Origin: Branchiostoma lanceolatum
Lineage: Eukaryota; Chordata; Leptocardii; Amphioxiformes; Branchiostomatidae
Assembly (NCBI RefSeq): GCF_035083965.1
Contig: NC_089729.1
Span: forward strand, 13,937,464 to 14,001,463
DNA length: 64,000 bases
Direction of reading: 5' to 3'
Shown here: positions 1-12,692 of the stretch, one piece after another
How the letters are laid out: every line of letters starts with the position of its first letter
Position numbering within the stretch: position 1 is the stretch's first letter
The notes under the pieces: model-generated
What the model saw: the letters and a program-made list of their open reading frames with translations, nothing else
The model's database searches: none
Told to the model about the DNA's origin: nothing
Translations under genes and position numbers: made by a program

Positions 1-260
1 TAGAACCGGCTTTATCAAACGAGACATAAATTTGATAATATCTACATTGAGCCATTTACAAACGCTTTATAATTTCTATTCTTAGTATTCCATTCTTGGT
101 TTTGCCTTCATGAATATGTTTTATGAATCATGTAATTTCAAGATTTCCCTGGCCGGTAATATGTTACATACTAACAATATGTAAGCCATTTTTGTTGCAG
201 TACGGACTTGCACTACGAGGTGTGCCCCCCTCCCCCTAGAAAGGATGTCACGTGACCCAC
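1..260 (-). other. SYT17 intron (downstream of the C2B exon)
   Basis: Begins with a GTGGGT donor directly after the C2B exon. No further C2B exon was recognised before the window edge, so the remaining exon(s) lie outside. Confidence 0.6.
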
Positions 261-3200
261 CGGTGACGACGAGACTGACGTCATCCAACACGTCAGGCGT
301 GACGTTGAAGCTGACGGACTCGTTGAAGACCGGGTCGATGGTGTTCTTCTTACACGACGTCTTCTTCGACTTCAACAGTCGGGTCCCCACCACCATCTGC
401 ACCTTCACAAACGGATCTAGAATAAAGACGAAAAACTTTACGGTTAAAAGTGAAAAAAGTCCAAATAGACATAAAGCACGGACATCAACAACAACAACAC
501 GACATAAAATGTCCTACTTGTGAAAAGACATTGCTAAAATATGCCACAATTCCTGTTAAAGACATACTTTTTCAGGTAATAGTAGCTGGAAGAACTTTTG
601 TATTGTGTATGCATAACCTTGATATCTTATTGTTATCTAATCACCTGCGTTATTATGACCAAAATTATTGCCTATTAACTAAGACTATTTAGTATTTCAG
701 CTCAATACATATGGCATTATGTAATTTTGCTATTACATACTTGAGGATGTGAATTTTACCAAAATAAATCAGGCTGTTGTGCCCAAAAAGTCATGCACAA
801 TATGTCGGGTCGGTTGTTGAGGTACACAGACAATGCAAAGCATGCTGGTCATGCAGACACGGAAATGACGTCATACCACATCCGCTTTTGTCACTAGTAT
901 TGGACAGGTGGACGGACTGACACGGACAGACAGAGGGACAGACGGACAGCCGTACCACAGCCGCCTATGATGTCCGTCTGTAACAGCTGGTTAGCCTTGA
1001 TGACGTCAACGTTCAGACGGCCGGCACTGGGCAGGTAGTTGATTGACAGCAGCACGTCGCCACGATCAGGGCTCAGCTGCAACATGGAAAACATCAGTGT
1101 TTTTAATCAACATCCCATATAAGGCGTTCGCACTCACGTGACTATGACGTAAGAACTGTCCTCCATTTTGGAAGGTCAAACCTGAAAGCTACCAGAGAGC
1201 TTTGAGTTTGTTAGATTTAAATTCGTTTGTGCTTTGATTGAATCCCATATAAGGTGTTTGCACTCACGTGATTATGACGTAAGAATTGTTCGCCATGTTG
1301 GAATGTAGAACCTGGAAGCTACCTGCATGGTTAGTTCGGAGTTTGCATACTTAATTACGGTCACATAACCATGACATCATACACATGCAATTTGATACGT
1401 CTGGGTCTTATAAGTTTGACCAATTAGCATGGACGTCAGATGCAAAGACGTTATCAAAATATTTACGGCGACGACTACTTTTGGTTGGCCCTGGAGAGAG
1501 ATTCTACGGTCGTTGAAGGTAGTATATAGTGATTTAGTTATCTTGCTGACATTAAGTATAGAACATTCAGAAAACATTATATGTATTGCTGAAGATTAAT
1601 GATAACCAACTGCACCGTTATGCCTTTGGGCAAATCGGAGTATCTTATCATGTGGCATATTTCTGATCCACCATTACTCTATCTACCTCTCAACGACGTT
1701 ACTGATGGTTTGCATACTAATCAGCTTCTGGTACAATCTTTCATTGTAGATATGATGTCTTCCCCTAAAATTATATACGGTATGACACAGCAAAAGTTTA
1801 TAAAAAATTATGAATGTGCATGAACATATATGAAGACCCGTGACAGTTACGTAATTGTAATCACATTATGCAAATCAAGATGTTTAACCATTTAACTTGG
1901 CGGACAATGTTGTTACTGTCAAGGTTGACTCTGTAATAATGCATGACACTTTAATATCTTGAATGGAAAATCGTTAGGTTTTCTCTCTCCCCTATGCTTG
2001 TTTTTTTAACATGCAACCGCCCTATAGTCTGTCACAAGAACGGACGTACTGAAACGTGACGAATTTCCATCGCAAGATCTCCTTGGAGATTGTATAATAC
2101 TTTTGCCCATATCGCATACCCTTAAGGTGTTATCGAAATGTCATCATTCTCGCACTCACGAGCTCCCAGAGATCCGTCATCGGTATGTTCCATCTCTTTT
2201 CAAACGGCTTTATCAAAGGATTTGCGATTGAGCTGCCTTTAAAAGTGTCGTAAAGAAGATCATATCGGTCAAAACGCCGATGCAGCGAGAAGAAAACTTG
2301 AAATGTGTCTCCTATAAGCGCTTAAACTTCCGATTACGCATGCGCGGCGACAGGAATTATATCAAGGGTGAAGGCCAGTGAGACGTAAACAAAACGCGTC
2401 TTAAATTGCTACGGACATGATGGAAATCGAAACAATAGTCGAGACGAGAACTGTTTACAAGCCAGGGGCTTTCACCATTTTAGGCGATTTCAAGTATTAG
2501 TATTACGTTTTCGATATGCCAGGGTTTACGTACGATATCTATCTGTGCAAATGAGGTTTTCCAAGCGTAGTAAGAAATGAACATTTCAATTAAGATCTAT
2601 GATTGAAAACGGAAAAGTTATACACTGACTGAAATTTTACTAAAATATGCAAAAATGACAAGGTAGTTGCAGTATGAGTTGTGTCTTTGACCCGTCTTAT
2701 GAAGACTAGATATGTGGATTTATTCCATTTAGAGAGAAAATCTTTCGTTACGTTTTTCAGTATCAACAGACTGTGATTGGTGAACCCATCAGTAGAGGTC
2801 TGGCACCAGCTTTGTCCGCCTGGATGAACCGAAGTAGACGGAGACATATTCAGCTAGCAAAACTACGGTATTATCTAAAAAAAGGTATATTTAGGACAAA
2901 GCGTACGGTCAAGGTCTCAAAGATATCAAAAACGTCTTGAGAATTTCCTAAAAGATTGAAACATAATTCTAGTATTGTCAAGGTCAACAACAGGTAGCAG
3001 CCTCACAGTTGAGCTTCTGGTTCTTATCAGTTGGTAACTGGGAGACCCTGGTTCTGGTTCAATCCTGGGGCAGGACATCTAGGTTGGGGATGCACCCGTC
3101 TTTCGAAAGGGAAGTAAAATGGGGGTCCCGTGATTGAGGAAGTCTTGAGCACGTTAAATTTAAGTGGAATGGCTAGCACCCACCCCCCTCCATGTAAAAC

Positions 3201-6200
3201 TATACCCCGCTGCTGAAACAACAGAGAACCTTGCTGCCCTATATGCCACTTAGTAGGTACTACAAGGGTTTGAACTAAGGAATGCCACCATTAGACGAAC
3301 AGTGATTTCTTCGGCATAGGATATAATATTTGGGTCTTATATCTAGTGTTATAGCGTAGGTCTGTTATCATGCCATTTTCAGTTGTTCCGGTCAATGACA
3401 AACCATTATTTTATTCGCGCATCCACTCATTCATTTATTTAGTCATCCAGGCATTTCATTCGTTCACTCACTTTTTCCACCCTCCATTTACTTATTCCTT
3501 CGAGAATAAAGACGTTTCGTTTATAATTATTTTTCCTGTCTCAAATGTTGCATGGGAATAATTGCTATCCAAAAACTACCTCCCGTACATATTTTATAGT
3601 CATACCTTGGTCATGTTATTTTTTGCGAGTGTTCATGAATTTCTGAAGGTTTTTTTCCAATTTAGAATTCCAAGCACATAATGTAACAATTCCTAATGAT
3701 GTTTCATATTAAAACCCAAAAGGATGCCAACGCACAATAATAACCTGACTAATATATTACTGTCATGATAACCCGCCTTTGCGCATTTATACATTAGTGG
3801 GCTGGTTATAAGACGATTTACATGTCTTATTGCGGTACTGTCATGATAACCCGCCTTTGCGCATTTATACATTAGTGGGTTGGTTATAAGACGATTTACA
3901 TGTCTTATTGCGGTACAAGAAATCTAGATTAGGAGACTTCGAGACGGTGGCGCCATATAGAGCCTTGCAAAGCATCCTCCCGAGGGTCGGAATTACCCCT
4001 TGCGAATGCTTGACTACAAATTGGAAACTGGTTTTATCTAAGACAAGTCGTTTGCAAGAAAAGGTCATAGATCATGTTCGGGAATTGTAAACATTTAAAA
4101 AAAATGTTGTTTTGCTGCTTAATTATTCAAAATGCACACAAGGACATCAGATGTGTATACGTTTTCTTCAAGATTAGTATTCACTCCTACAAATCGAACA
4201 GGTTAACATTCACGGACTGTAGAAAACGTGAAAGGTACTTAGGCTGGCCACTTCTTGCTTGTCCAGCTCTCAGACCTCGAGTTACTTTTCTCTAAGCCGT
4301 CCACGGTTTAAAAGCACTCCGAATCGTCCGTGATCAGCAACATCTATGTGATGTTTCCGTCGAAATTACCCGTCAAGTAAATGATTTTATGTAGTCTTGT
4401 CATCAGGGGTCTTGGGAATGGATACTAGTATGCTTCTCATGTACCCCCCCCCCCCCCAAAAAAAATCCCACAAACAAACACTCCTTTAGTCTGTCTGTCA
4501 GTGAACACTCAACCACAGGACAAGTATTTGAAAAAAAAATCAATATAGAACGGAAACCGTACTAATTACATACAGCATGTGTTAATTAGAAGGGGGCTTA
4601 TCTGAGTCTTTCCTTGTAAGGTTTGTATTTTTGTCCCCTCTGTCAGTGTTGGCATTTAGCTCCAGGAAACGTACAAATACGTCCCGGATGCAAATAAGAG
4701 GACCGCCATCTTGAATCTGCTGTCTGTAGTTTACCAGAAACTTAGCCGGTCCTCTTTGAAACGCTAATACCGCGCTAAACTAGATGTGACATTTCAAAGG
4801 CATTTTTAGAAATCCCTAGCTCAATCGTTAAGAGCTCATGACAACTATAAGTCTAGTCTTTTTATGATCAAACAGTGCACACAGTCACTGTGTAGATGGA
4901 AAAGTTAAAAGCTAAGTCTATGTAACGTCTATTGCGAGCGTGGGTGGAGAAAGCCGCTTCGAGTTCACGCCTTAAAAGAGAATGTACTCAGTCCTGTCGA
5001 GATATATCAAGTGCATGTCTGGGTCGATGAATGGCGAAAGAAACAACGCGTTAACGATTTTTCAGAAAGAAAGAAAGAGAGAGAGAGTAAGAAAGAAATA
5101 TAAATATCCATGGGAAGCTCAAATCGGCACGTAGGCCGCTTTTCATTGAGGTCATGAGGGAAGAGGTAAGGGTCAGATACAATATAACAGAGATACACAG
5201 TCATCTAAATCCTAACTCTATCAACATGTATCATTATATATATATGGTACAACATATACAATCGGTACAAGAAGAAGGAAACAAAGAAGGAAACAAATAA
5301 ACAAAGCTATAGAAAGATCGAATTATGACTGGAAAGTAATATTTATGGACTAGGAAGAATTCGTTGAGCGCAAAGCCTCAATAGACAAGTTAGGAAAATC
5401 CAACCCGTCACTCTGTGTTGCCCTAAAGGTGCCCCCCTCCCCAACACACACTCAGAGGTCTCCTCAATCGCCCACTCCACAATCTCGCAGACGACATTTC
5501 TCTCAGGAAGACCGACAAATTACCCTCCCGGAGGTACAAATTGCGCCAAACGCCCACGGAAGTACTTCGAATGCGAACGCTTAGTTTCGTTAGTGACAAT
5601 TCTTTGGCTTAAGTACGGGGTAGCTATCACAGTGATTTAAGTCCTGTGACTTTAAGACTTAGATGTTAAATTACGCTAAAACAAGACTTCATAAAAGTAC
5701 TAAACCAAATTCCAATGTTAAAAACTTGAGCTACCTAGAAGTCATGAAGATGGAAAGAAAAATGGATGTTAACCAGCTCAAACTTCGAGCGAGAAGAGAT
5801 GACATTAGTAAATAAACCCTACCTTTGACCCATTAACTTTTTTCCTGTATACATCCGCTCATCAGGCCCAGGAGGACCCAACAACTCACACATGTCCTTA
5901 CGCCAACTAAACTGCAGACCTGAACACATTTTACTAACATGGGAGAACTTAGACCCTACATGTGCTGTCTAACCAAAAAGGTCTCCAGATTGGACCAGGA
6001 TTTTCTAGGAAAAGAAGGATTTTCAAGGGTTTTAAGTTGGGATCATGATCGTTGAGCCCGCAACTGATCAGCTCAACTGTGACGTCTGCCCTTATCATTG
6101 ACGTCTGGACCAGTAGAAAGCAAGGCGAATGAGCTAGCATACAGATGTTTTTTAAGAAGGCCGCGATGCCATTTTGATTAACTAGGTACTGTAATAACTT

Positions 6201-7843
6201 TCCATGAAACAATCAGCCATAGTTAAACACATTTACTGTAGTTGATACTCTGTGTAATGTACCGTTGCTTGAACCATTACAAAGCAAGGTACTGAGCTTA
6301 ACTTACTTCTAATAGTCCATGGGCCAGGTGACCCCAAAAAGCAATTTAGTAAACAGAGCTCGAGGGTCAAAGGGTGACTTACTTTTTTGGAAGGGTTGAT
6401 TATCACATGATTTTGTGACATCACTCAAATCCATAAAACTATCAAAAATCGTTTACAACAAGGTTTCTTCAATGAATTAACTAACCTTATGTCAACCAAT
6501 CAGTCCTAGACACTGTTGACTGATTGACACACAGTCAAAGATGAATACACCGTCTTCAATGCCATTGAAATTTTCACTAAAATCTGAATCACAGAACAAA
6601 TTATGGAATACAAGCATTGCGATAATTTTTGGAAGATTTACATTGAAAGATATGGTGCATGCAGTAACATACCTGCTCACCCTTTCTTTTATGTATTTCA
6701 TTTTATACCTATATGTACGCAAATGAAACTAATTTTGTTCACGTATGTTTCTAAAATAATTCCCCTGATATCCACCCATTCAAAGAGAGGATACCACGGA
6801 TGATATTATCTATTTTGGGTACCATCAGATTAAAATGTCTTTAGGGAGATTATCTTCGGATAAGACAGATGGGTCCCGGAACTCGTGGTAAGACTTTTGA
6901 CCTCACTGTCAGTCTTATTCTTCAAAGAATATGTATAATAACCTGGTTCTCCAGGTCTTCCCTTTAATCACTGACGAAAGATAGCGGTTGCTGTCTGAAA
7001 CGTATGACTGACTGTTTCAACATGTATCCAGTTGCTTGTCAATGAGTAGCTGTGATTTGGCATATATCATAACCTGGATGTCTATCCTTCATCAATAGAT
7101 GTATAAGATATCAATTCTCATTTCCCAAACATTGCTCTGATATAAAAAATCAATATGGAACCATTTTTGTTATCTTTGTCTTGTGAATTGAAAGTATCAT
7201 AAAACTAGTAAGATGTAAAAGGACACAGTTCCTTCTTCATTTTATTTCTCTCCCCAAATTATTCATAAAAACTCTAACGTCTCCGCTTAATCCACTTTTT
7301 TCTTGATCACGGCGATTGGTATATTGTTTCATTTATGGTAAAATTACAAACACATAGATGAACGTAGTTGGGGCTATGTAATGGACAGAGTTGTATTAAT
7401 AGCCATAAAATATGCATTGTACAAATATAGCTTCTTTTTTTGTGTCCAACCTAATGATTAACCAAGATAGTAAACGCAAGCCACTTAGTCTTACGTTACC
7501 ATGAGGGTCATGAGAAATGTCTACGATTATGACTTCGAAGGGTCAGTAGGGCATGATAGAGTCGTTATCGTTGCTTGTATGTACTTGAAGAGTAACAAGA
7601 AAACTATATATAGGAAGGGGCCGATGGCGATCAATCGAGGGGGCGGGGTGAAGTGGGGAAAAGGAGAAATAACCAGCCTTAGCTGAATGTATTTTGAGAC
7701 ATTTTGCTTCAGCTTTCTTTCATTATGTTGCATCACTTTTCATTTTGTTAAATAAATTCGCCCTTTTTTGTATCGATATCATTTTTGTTAAACTACAGGA
7801 GTTCAATGTGTTTGCGTGTTTTTCTTACACCAATGAACTGTGT

Positions 7844-7887
<44 letters not shown>

Positions 7888-10614
7888 ATGCATATCGCGT
7901 ATTTGAGAGAGTGAGTGAGTGAGAATTAGTGAGTGAGAATTAGTGAGTGAGTGAGTGAGTGAGTGAGTGAGTGAGTGAGTGAGTGAGTGAGTGAGTGAGT
8001 GAGTGAGTGAGTTCCTGAATTAAAAAGAAGACATGTCTAGTCGTGGTACATACATGGTGCGCTCTCCCTAGTAATGAAACATTCACACCTACCAGACCTT
8101 CAGCACCAAAGACAGTACCCACCATAGATAAAATCGTTCGCACTGGTTATTCAGTAACTTTTCTGTAGTAAAACATAGACCCACCACAATGACTTAGTAC
8201 ACTACACACATATTGGTGTGTACCGCTTACATTACAGTACCTGCGCAAAGGTAAAGGTAGTCCAATAGCCTTTTTAGGCCATAGGGGAAGCGGGTTGTTA
8301 TCCATGTTTAGGGCAGGATATTGAAGGGTAAAGTCCACCCCTCTCCTTCGACTGCCTCTTGCCCCCCCCCCCCCCAACCAAATTCAGGTACCCATTTTTA
8401 CACCCGGGTGGATTGATCGAGGAAAGTCGCGTTGACTACCTTTTCCAGGGACACAACGTCTAGTCAGTGATGACAGGAATCGACCCCACGACCTCTCGAT
8501 CTCGTGTCCTCTTGCCTAGCCACTAGGCCATACGACGCCGCAATGTACACATGTATATACACAACCGTTTTGATAAGATGCAGACATCATAGCAGAATAT
8601 GCAGTTCAATCCAGATAGCTATAGGTTCGATACGTCCAATGGCCTGTTTACTTCAGTATTAGTTCGCGGAGCTTTAGTAGAACTCTTTGCCCACAGAGAT
8701 GGTGGCTGCCCCCTCCCTAGCGTCTTTCAGGGACAGAGTTACCCACCTCCACTAGACCTAGCTAGTCACCAGACACCTCCCCCCCCTTCCCAATCGGTAC
8801 AGACAACAGAAAACCATTCCAAGCATCAGCACTACCCGTCAAGCGCAGCAGATTCATCAACAAGTTAATGCTGGCTGCCTAACCCCAAAGAAGAAGAAGT
8901 CACGTGGACTCTCATCCATTAGAAGTACAGACTACGTCATCGTCGGAGTGAGATGGGCCGGTAACACTTACTCTAAGCTTCTGGCTTATCAGATGGGCAA
9001 TTATTCAGACCTATAGCACGGCACGGAATAAAATAATGGGGGAAACCTTCTCGCACAAGTAACGTTTCAAATTCGTCACACATAACATTTCACAGCACCA
9101 CTTTGCAATTGAGCGAAGTGATATATATAACAGAATGACTTACTAACAATTTTCGCGAAGTTGTCACGTATAAAGAATTAACATAGAATTCTATTTTGTA
9201 ATTATGAAATGGTTGATATTTTTAGATGCTATATATTGTGTAGGCGGAACGCATTAAAGATTGGCCTTGTGTATATCAAGTTTTTTTAAAGAAAAGATGA
9301 ACAACAACAGGACTGTATGAAAAGAATAATGTAAATCTGTGTTATTCTCTCGACCTCTGTGCACAACGTTTTCTGGCGCGTTGCAGTTGTAAGTTATGAT
9401 TTTGCAACCATTCGTGTTATTGCCTGCGTTGTTAGCTTTTATTGCCGTTGTTGTTATTGTTGTTGTTACTGTAGCTGCTTTTGCTAAGTTACGTCACTAG
9501 AAAAAGACAATAGCTTGCAATAGAGACAATAGGGACGGGGGGCAACACAGACTTTCTGCAACTTATGATCCACTGCTCACTGAGTCGCATGTCTTATCTG
9601 CATAACGTGACGTCATCTGAGCGGTGAATTGTTCATTCCTTCACAAAGACAGGTGTTGTACAGTCGAAAATTTGGGTAAGTCCAATTTTTGTGTTGGCAA
9701 CTACAGTTAAAACTTGTTTCAGAAAAACGTGCAATATCATCAATAAATCAAAAACATACCTGCGCACTTGGTTGTAGTGGCTTCCAGACGTTGCTGACCT
9801 TCAGAAGGTCATAGTTCTCCAGCGGAAGGATGACCTGACCTATGACACAGTGGCGGGAAAACTTGTCGTAGTCCTGGAGAGACAACAGCAGCATCCTCCT
9901 CTGAACCTCCAGGAAGGGGACCTCGAACTTGAAGGTCTCGTGGAACTCCGGGTTCTGTGTTTTCGGCTTCACTGACGTCTGCTTGGCACTCTTCTGGTCG
10001 GGTAGTAGGCACACCTTCACGTAAGGGTTCGAGTGGGCGAAGTCCTGTCGGGTTTCGTCGCCAATCATCGGAAACGGCAGGTTCCGAGCCTCTCGGACGG
10101 TGACGATGAAGACGCTGTGGATGAGGTTGTAGTGGAAGTTGAAGTACAGCTGGCCGAGTTTGTACTTGGCGACTTTTTCTTCGTCCGTCATGTCGTCGTC
10201 TTCGTTCTCGTCGACTTCGTAGAGCCTCGGCTGGAACTTCCGAACGTCGACGCCGCTCGTGCCCATCAGTCGGTTGGCTCGGCTCCGAGGTTGGACCGAC
10301 TCCTTGTTCGTCGCCCCGGCCGGCCAGAACTCGATCGGCCGCATGTCGATGACGGGAGCGCTCGTGTTCCCTCGGCGATCCGAAGTAGAGGCGATGTTGT
10401 TGGATAGGGTGCTCGACACCGAGCTTCGGCGGGACTCGGAAGTCGAGGATGCCCGACTGGAGGTTTCCGAGTACGTCCGATGGCGTCCGGCGTAGACGTA
10501 AGTGTACTTGTACCTGCGCTGGGGGAAGACATCCTCATTCTTCTCCAGACAACAGTCGCAACAGTACGAACGGCAGCAGAACAAGTCTAAAAACCACTGA
10601 AACAAACTGGAAGC
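261..10614 (-). CDS. SYT17: Synaptotagmin-17 (B/K protein), 3'-incomplete, first exon not located
   Basis: Three minus-strand exons join in phase: 10614-9760, 1076-956 and 416-261. The first opens with a hydrophobic and cysteine-rich segment (CCRSYCCDCC), then a Ser-rich linker, the motif IDMRPIEF, an acidic stretch and C2A. The second opens C2B (LSINYLPSAGRLNVDVI). The third carries DPFVKVQ and the next strands. Order, length and spacing match vertebrate SYT17 without gaps at the joins. The family is a tandem-C2 membrane-trafficking protein; its N-terminal cysteines are known palmitoylation sites for Golgi/vesicle anchoring. In C2A the usual SDPYVK calcium-loop motif reads SNPYVK, so canonical calcium binding is doubtful there. 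The open frame extends to an ATG at 10650, but a strong acceptor (pyrimidine tract then CTCCAG) at 10615-10620 shows that part is intron. The end of C2B lies left of position 1. The start exon was not identified. Confidence 0.9.
417..955 (-). other. SYT17 intron between C2B exons
   Basis: Bounded by GTACGG (donor side, near 955) and TTATTCTAG (acceptor side, 417-425). AT-rich with no supported coding content; a CAGACGGACA-like purine/pyrimidine run lies next to the donor. Confidence 0.75.
1112..1400. repeat. Direct repeat of a CACGTGA/TGACGT-bearing MITE-like family
   Basis: Two copies of a block beginning CCCATATAAGG start near 1112 and 1248. Each contains GCACTCACGTGA, then TATGACGTAAGAA and a CCAT.TTGGAA motif. 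The same block appears at 30274. The second copy continues into a segment with CACATAACCATGACATCA, also seen in the 30274 copy. Confidence 0.6.
3008..3200 (+). repeat. tRNA-derived SINE-like copy
   Basis: A B-box-like GGTTCAATCC lies near 3056, followed by a body with GGATGCACCCGTCTTTCGAA and GGGGGTCCCGTGATTGAGGA. The body resembles the SINE copy at 23110-23400. Diverged; boundaries approximate. Confidence 0.4.
3758..3916. repeat. Two-copy 78-bp tandem duplication
   Basis: A unit beginning TACTGTCATGATAACCCGCC occurs at 3758-3835 and again at 3836-3913, with one visible difference (GGGCTGG versus GGGTTGG). The near-identity indicates a recent duplication. Confidence 0.9.
7835..7887. repeat. 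(GT)n microsatellite
   Basis: Nearly pure alternating TG, with short interruptions at its left end. Confidence 0.9.
7905..8012. repeat. (GTGA)n microsatellite
   Basis: About 100 bases of GAGT/GTGA units with two GAATTAGT interruptions near the left end. The long Leu/Thr/His/Ser open frame on the minus strand here is an artefact of this repeat. Confidence 0.9.
8240..8545 (-). repeat. tRNA-derived SINE, antisense copy
   Basis: Read on the minus strand from the right end, it shows an A-box-like TGGCCTAGTGGCTAGG and a B-box-like GGGGTCGATTCC, then a body shared with the copy at 15843-16497 (GGTACC, CACCCGGGTGGAT, GTTGTTATCC when read on the plus strand). Includes a poly-C run near 8361. Confidence 0.6.
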
Positions 10615-10688
10615 CTGGAGAAATACAACATAAGGAAAAACATTAGGCATTCTGCTTGTGGTCCATTGTTATATACAGTAGCAGCATG

Positions 10689-10770
10689 TTATCCTTTAAA
10701 ACACTGAAGTAACCATTTTGCACCCAATTCCCTATTGGTTACGGATATAGGCAGCAGGGAGAAGGTTAAA
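10689..10770. mobile_element. Mini-MITE with TTTAACCTT-type ends, copy 1
   Basis: About 82 bp ending GGCAGCAGGGAGAAGGTTAAA, with a left end like CCTTTAAAACACTGAAGTAACC. Near-identical in layout to 62318-62400 and, with an internal deletion and opposite orientation, to 34589-34645. Confidence 0.65.
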
Positions 10771-12422
10771 CGCCTTTCTAGCTAGGTTTATGCTTATGGC
10801 CATGCTGATTTCATCAAATGAGTGCAATTTCTAGACACCCCAAAATGATGCGAGCGTCCAAAAAAAAAGAAGTTTGGGAAATAAAAGCTACCTTCATTAT
10901 GATATCTAAGTGGCCAAGAACGTTGAACAAAAGACTGAAATAACAGAAGACGGTATGGTCAACATGTTTAATTTAGATGTACGGCAGCATATATTTGCTC
11001 ATGTAGCAACTTCTTTGTATGATTTGCCGTATGTTTGCAAAATGTATTGGGGGGGGGGCGTACAAAAATAGGTGCGCGCGCGGATGACACCCAAAGAATC
11101 AAGTCAGTGTGGCATGTTTGAGAAATGAAATATCAATACGTAAGATAGTTGCTCAGATGCAAACGTACTCTAGAAACAATAATAGATTTATTGCATATTT
11201 TTCATCCATATGGACCATTTCGATATTTGCTTTGCTTCAAGCTCCCTTGTAATAACAAGCTTTACATCACCAGTATGTTTAAATTTGCAAGTGTGCCTAT
11301 GGCAACATCTCAAAGCGATATACCAATATGACGTTTATGACGTAAATGCTTTTGTGTATCAGCATTGGTTGGATTGTAATGGGCAGTTATTATACTTGAA
11401 ATTGATCTAATAGCGGTCCTGTATGCACACAAATGATTTTAATTGACCTAGATTCTGAGAAGGAATATTCCATTTCAAAATGATGGGGACAGGTTGACTT
11501 AGAGAAATTGTGAAAAAAAAAGGAAAGCATGCAAAAGGTAAGAGAGTGTGTATAGTCCTTTGTGGTATTGTAAGTAAATGGCAAAGCATTTGCATACGGT
11601 TACGCGCATGCGTATAGTAGTATAAAGGATTTAGAAGCCGCCATTTTGAAAAGTGAAGTTTTACAATTAATCTTTCTTTTTTTCCCACGTTGACGCTATG
11701 CATATATGCTGACTGAATTCAAATCAGATTGTGTGTTTAACGAACGATGAACATATTGACGTTTCACCTCCATTATGTTTGACTGCGTTTTTAGACGATG
11801 GTTTGTGCAACCTGGGGTATTCTTAGAACGAAAGATCGAAAAAATTAGGAAACTGATTCAATCAAACAGTAAAATATCGAAATCATGTGCAAGTTAATCA
11901 ATATGACAGAAAAATAACAAAAAAGGCAGATTTAAAAAATAATCTAAACAGATTTTTTTATGTGTGGGTCAGGTTTAATGGTATGCCATTTGTTTACGAT
12001 AAACAATACGGTTTCACATTATCATATGTTAATGAAGTTATGTGAGCACTATGTAACAACATAAATTGTACATAAAGACGTATGCAAATTTGATCTAATC
12101 AGCATAATTTATGTATCCTCATGCCCATATCATAGATAAGTTTGAATTGAAAGTGCTGTAGGTAGAAGTCCCTACAATCACATGCAACTTTATTCAAAAT
12201 ACAACATTTCATCTGGGGGTTAATTTTCTTTCATTTTATAATTGCTGTTATGTGTTTCCAACAATAACGTATTAAACATAAACACGCGTACAAGGTAAAA
12301 CAACAATATTTTGCGAGCTTATCCCCGAGGGTTTCTTAACTCAATGCTGTAACAAAAACAATAACATTGCCCAATGCGCAATGTGCACTCTGTAAGAAGG
12401 CAAATATTTTGACAAGTGACAT

Positions 12423-12692
12423 TTGTCTCAAATATCACAAACAATCAACGTTAGAACAAATACATACGAATATTCATTATTCCCCCGCACCATCCCCGAG
12501 TGGAATGCTCTGCCTGGCACGGTAGTGACGGCTCCCACCGTTGAGTCGTACCGTGCCAGGCTGGAGGCCTGCCCGCCTAACCCTGGGACCTCCACCCCCT
12601 CCCCCCTACTTTGCCCCTCGCGGGGTCATCAGAGGGATTCCCATAATGATTATGATGATGACATACATTTATGCAAGACATGTCTGTTTTAG
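12423..12692 (+). pseudogene. Non-LTR retrotransposon reverse-transcriptase C-terminal remnant
   Basis: An open frame of about 89 codons includes YSLFPRTIPEWNALPGTVV. The motif FFPRTxxEWNxLP is typical of the region after the RT domain in LINE-type elements. The 5' part is missing, so this is a dead 5'-truncated copy. The frame then runs into low-complexity Pro-rich sequence. Confidence 0.65.

Larger units (their letters stand above)
1077..9759 (-). other. Large SYT17 intron (8.7 kb) filled with repeats
   Basis: Runs from the GTATGT donor after the C2A exon to the TTGCAG acceptor before C2B. The protein alignment crosses it without a gap, so no coding exon is expected inside. It holds a MITE-like direct repeat (1112-1400), SINE copies (3008-3200, 8240-8545), a 78-bp tandem duplication (3758-3913), GT and GTGA microsatellites (7835-8015) and long AT-rich stretches in which I see nothing. 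Confidence 0.7.

Noticed and set aside
8470-8545. Possible tRNA gene on the minus strand
   Set aside because: A-box and B-box-like sequences are present, but it continues into a dispersed SINE body and no cloverleaf could be formed by eye.
8599-8868. Pro/Ser-rich frame ending near a GAAGAAGAAG tail
   Set aside because: The tail is reminiscent of a LINE 3' end, but no RT motif is visible; evidence too thin.
10615-10650. ATG at 10650 as the SYT17 start
   Set aside because: The segment is a pyrimidine-rich splice acceptor ending CTCCAG, and the encoded residues do not fit the family N-terminus.
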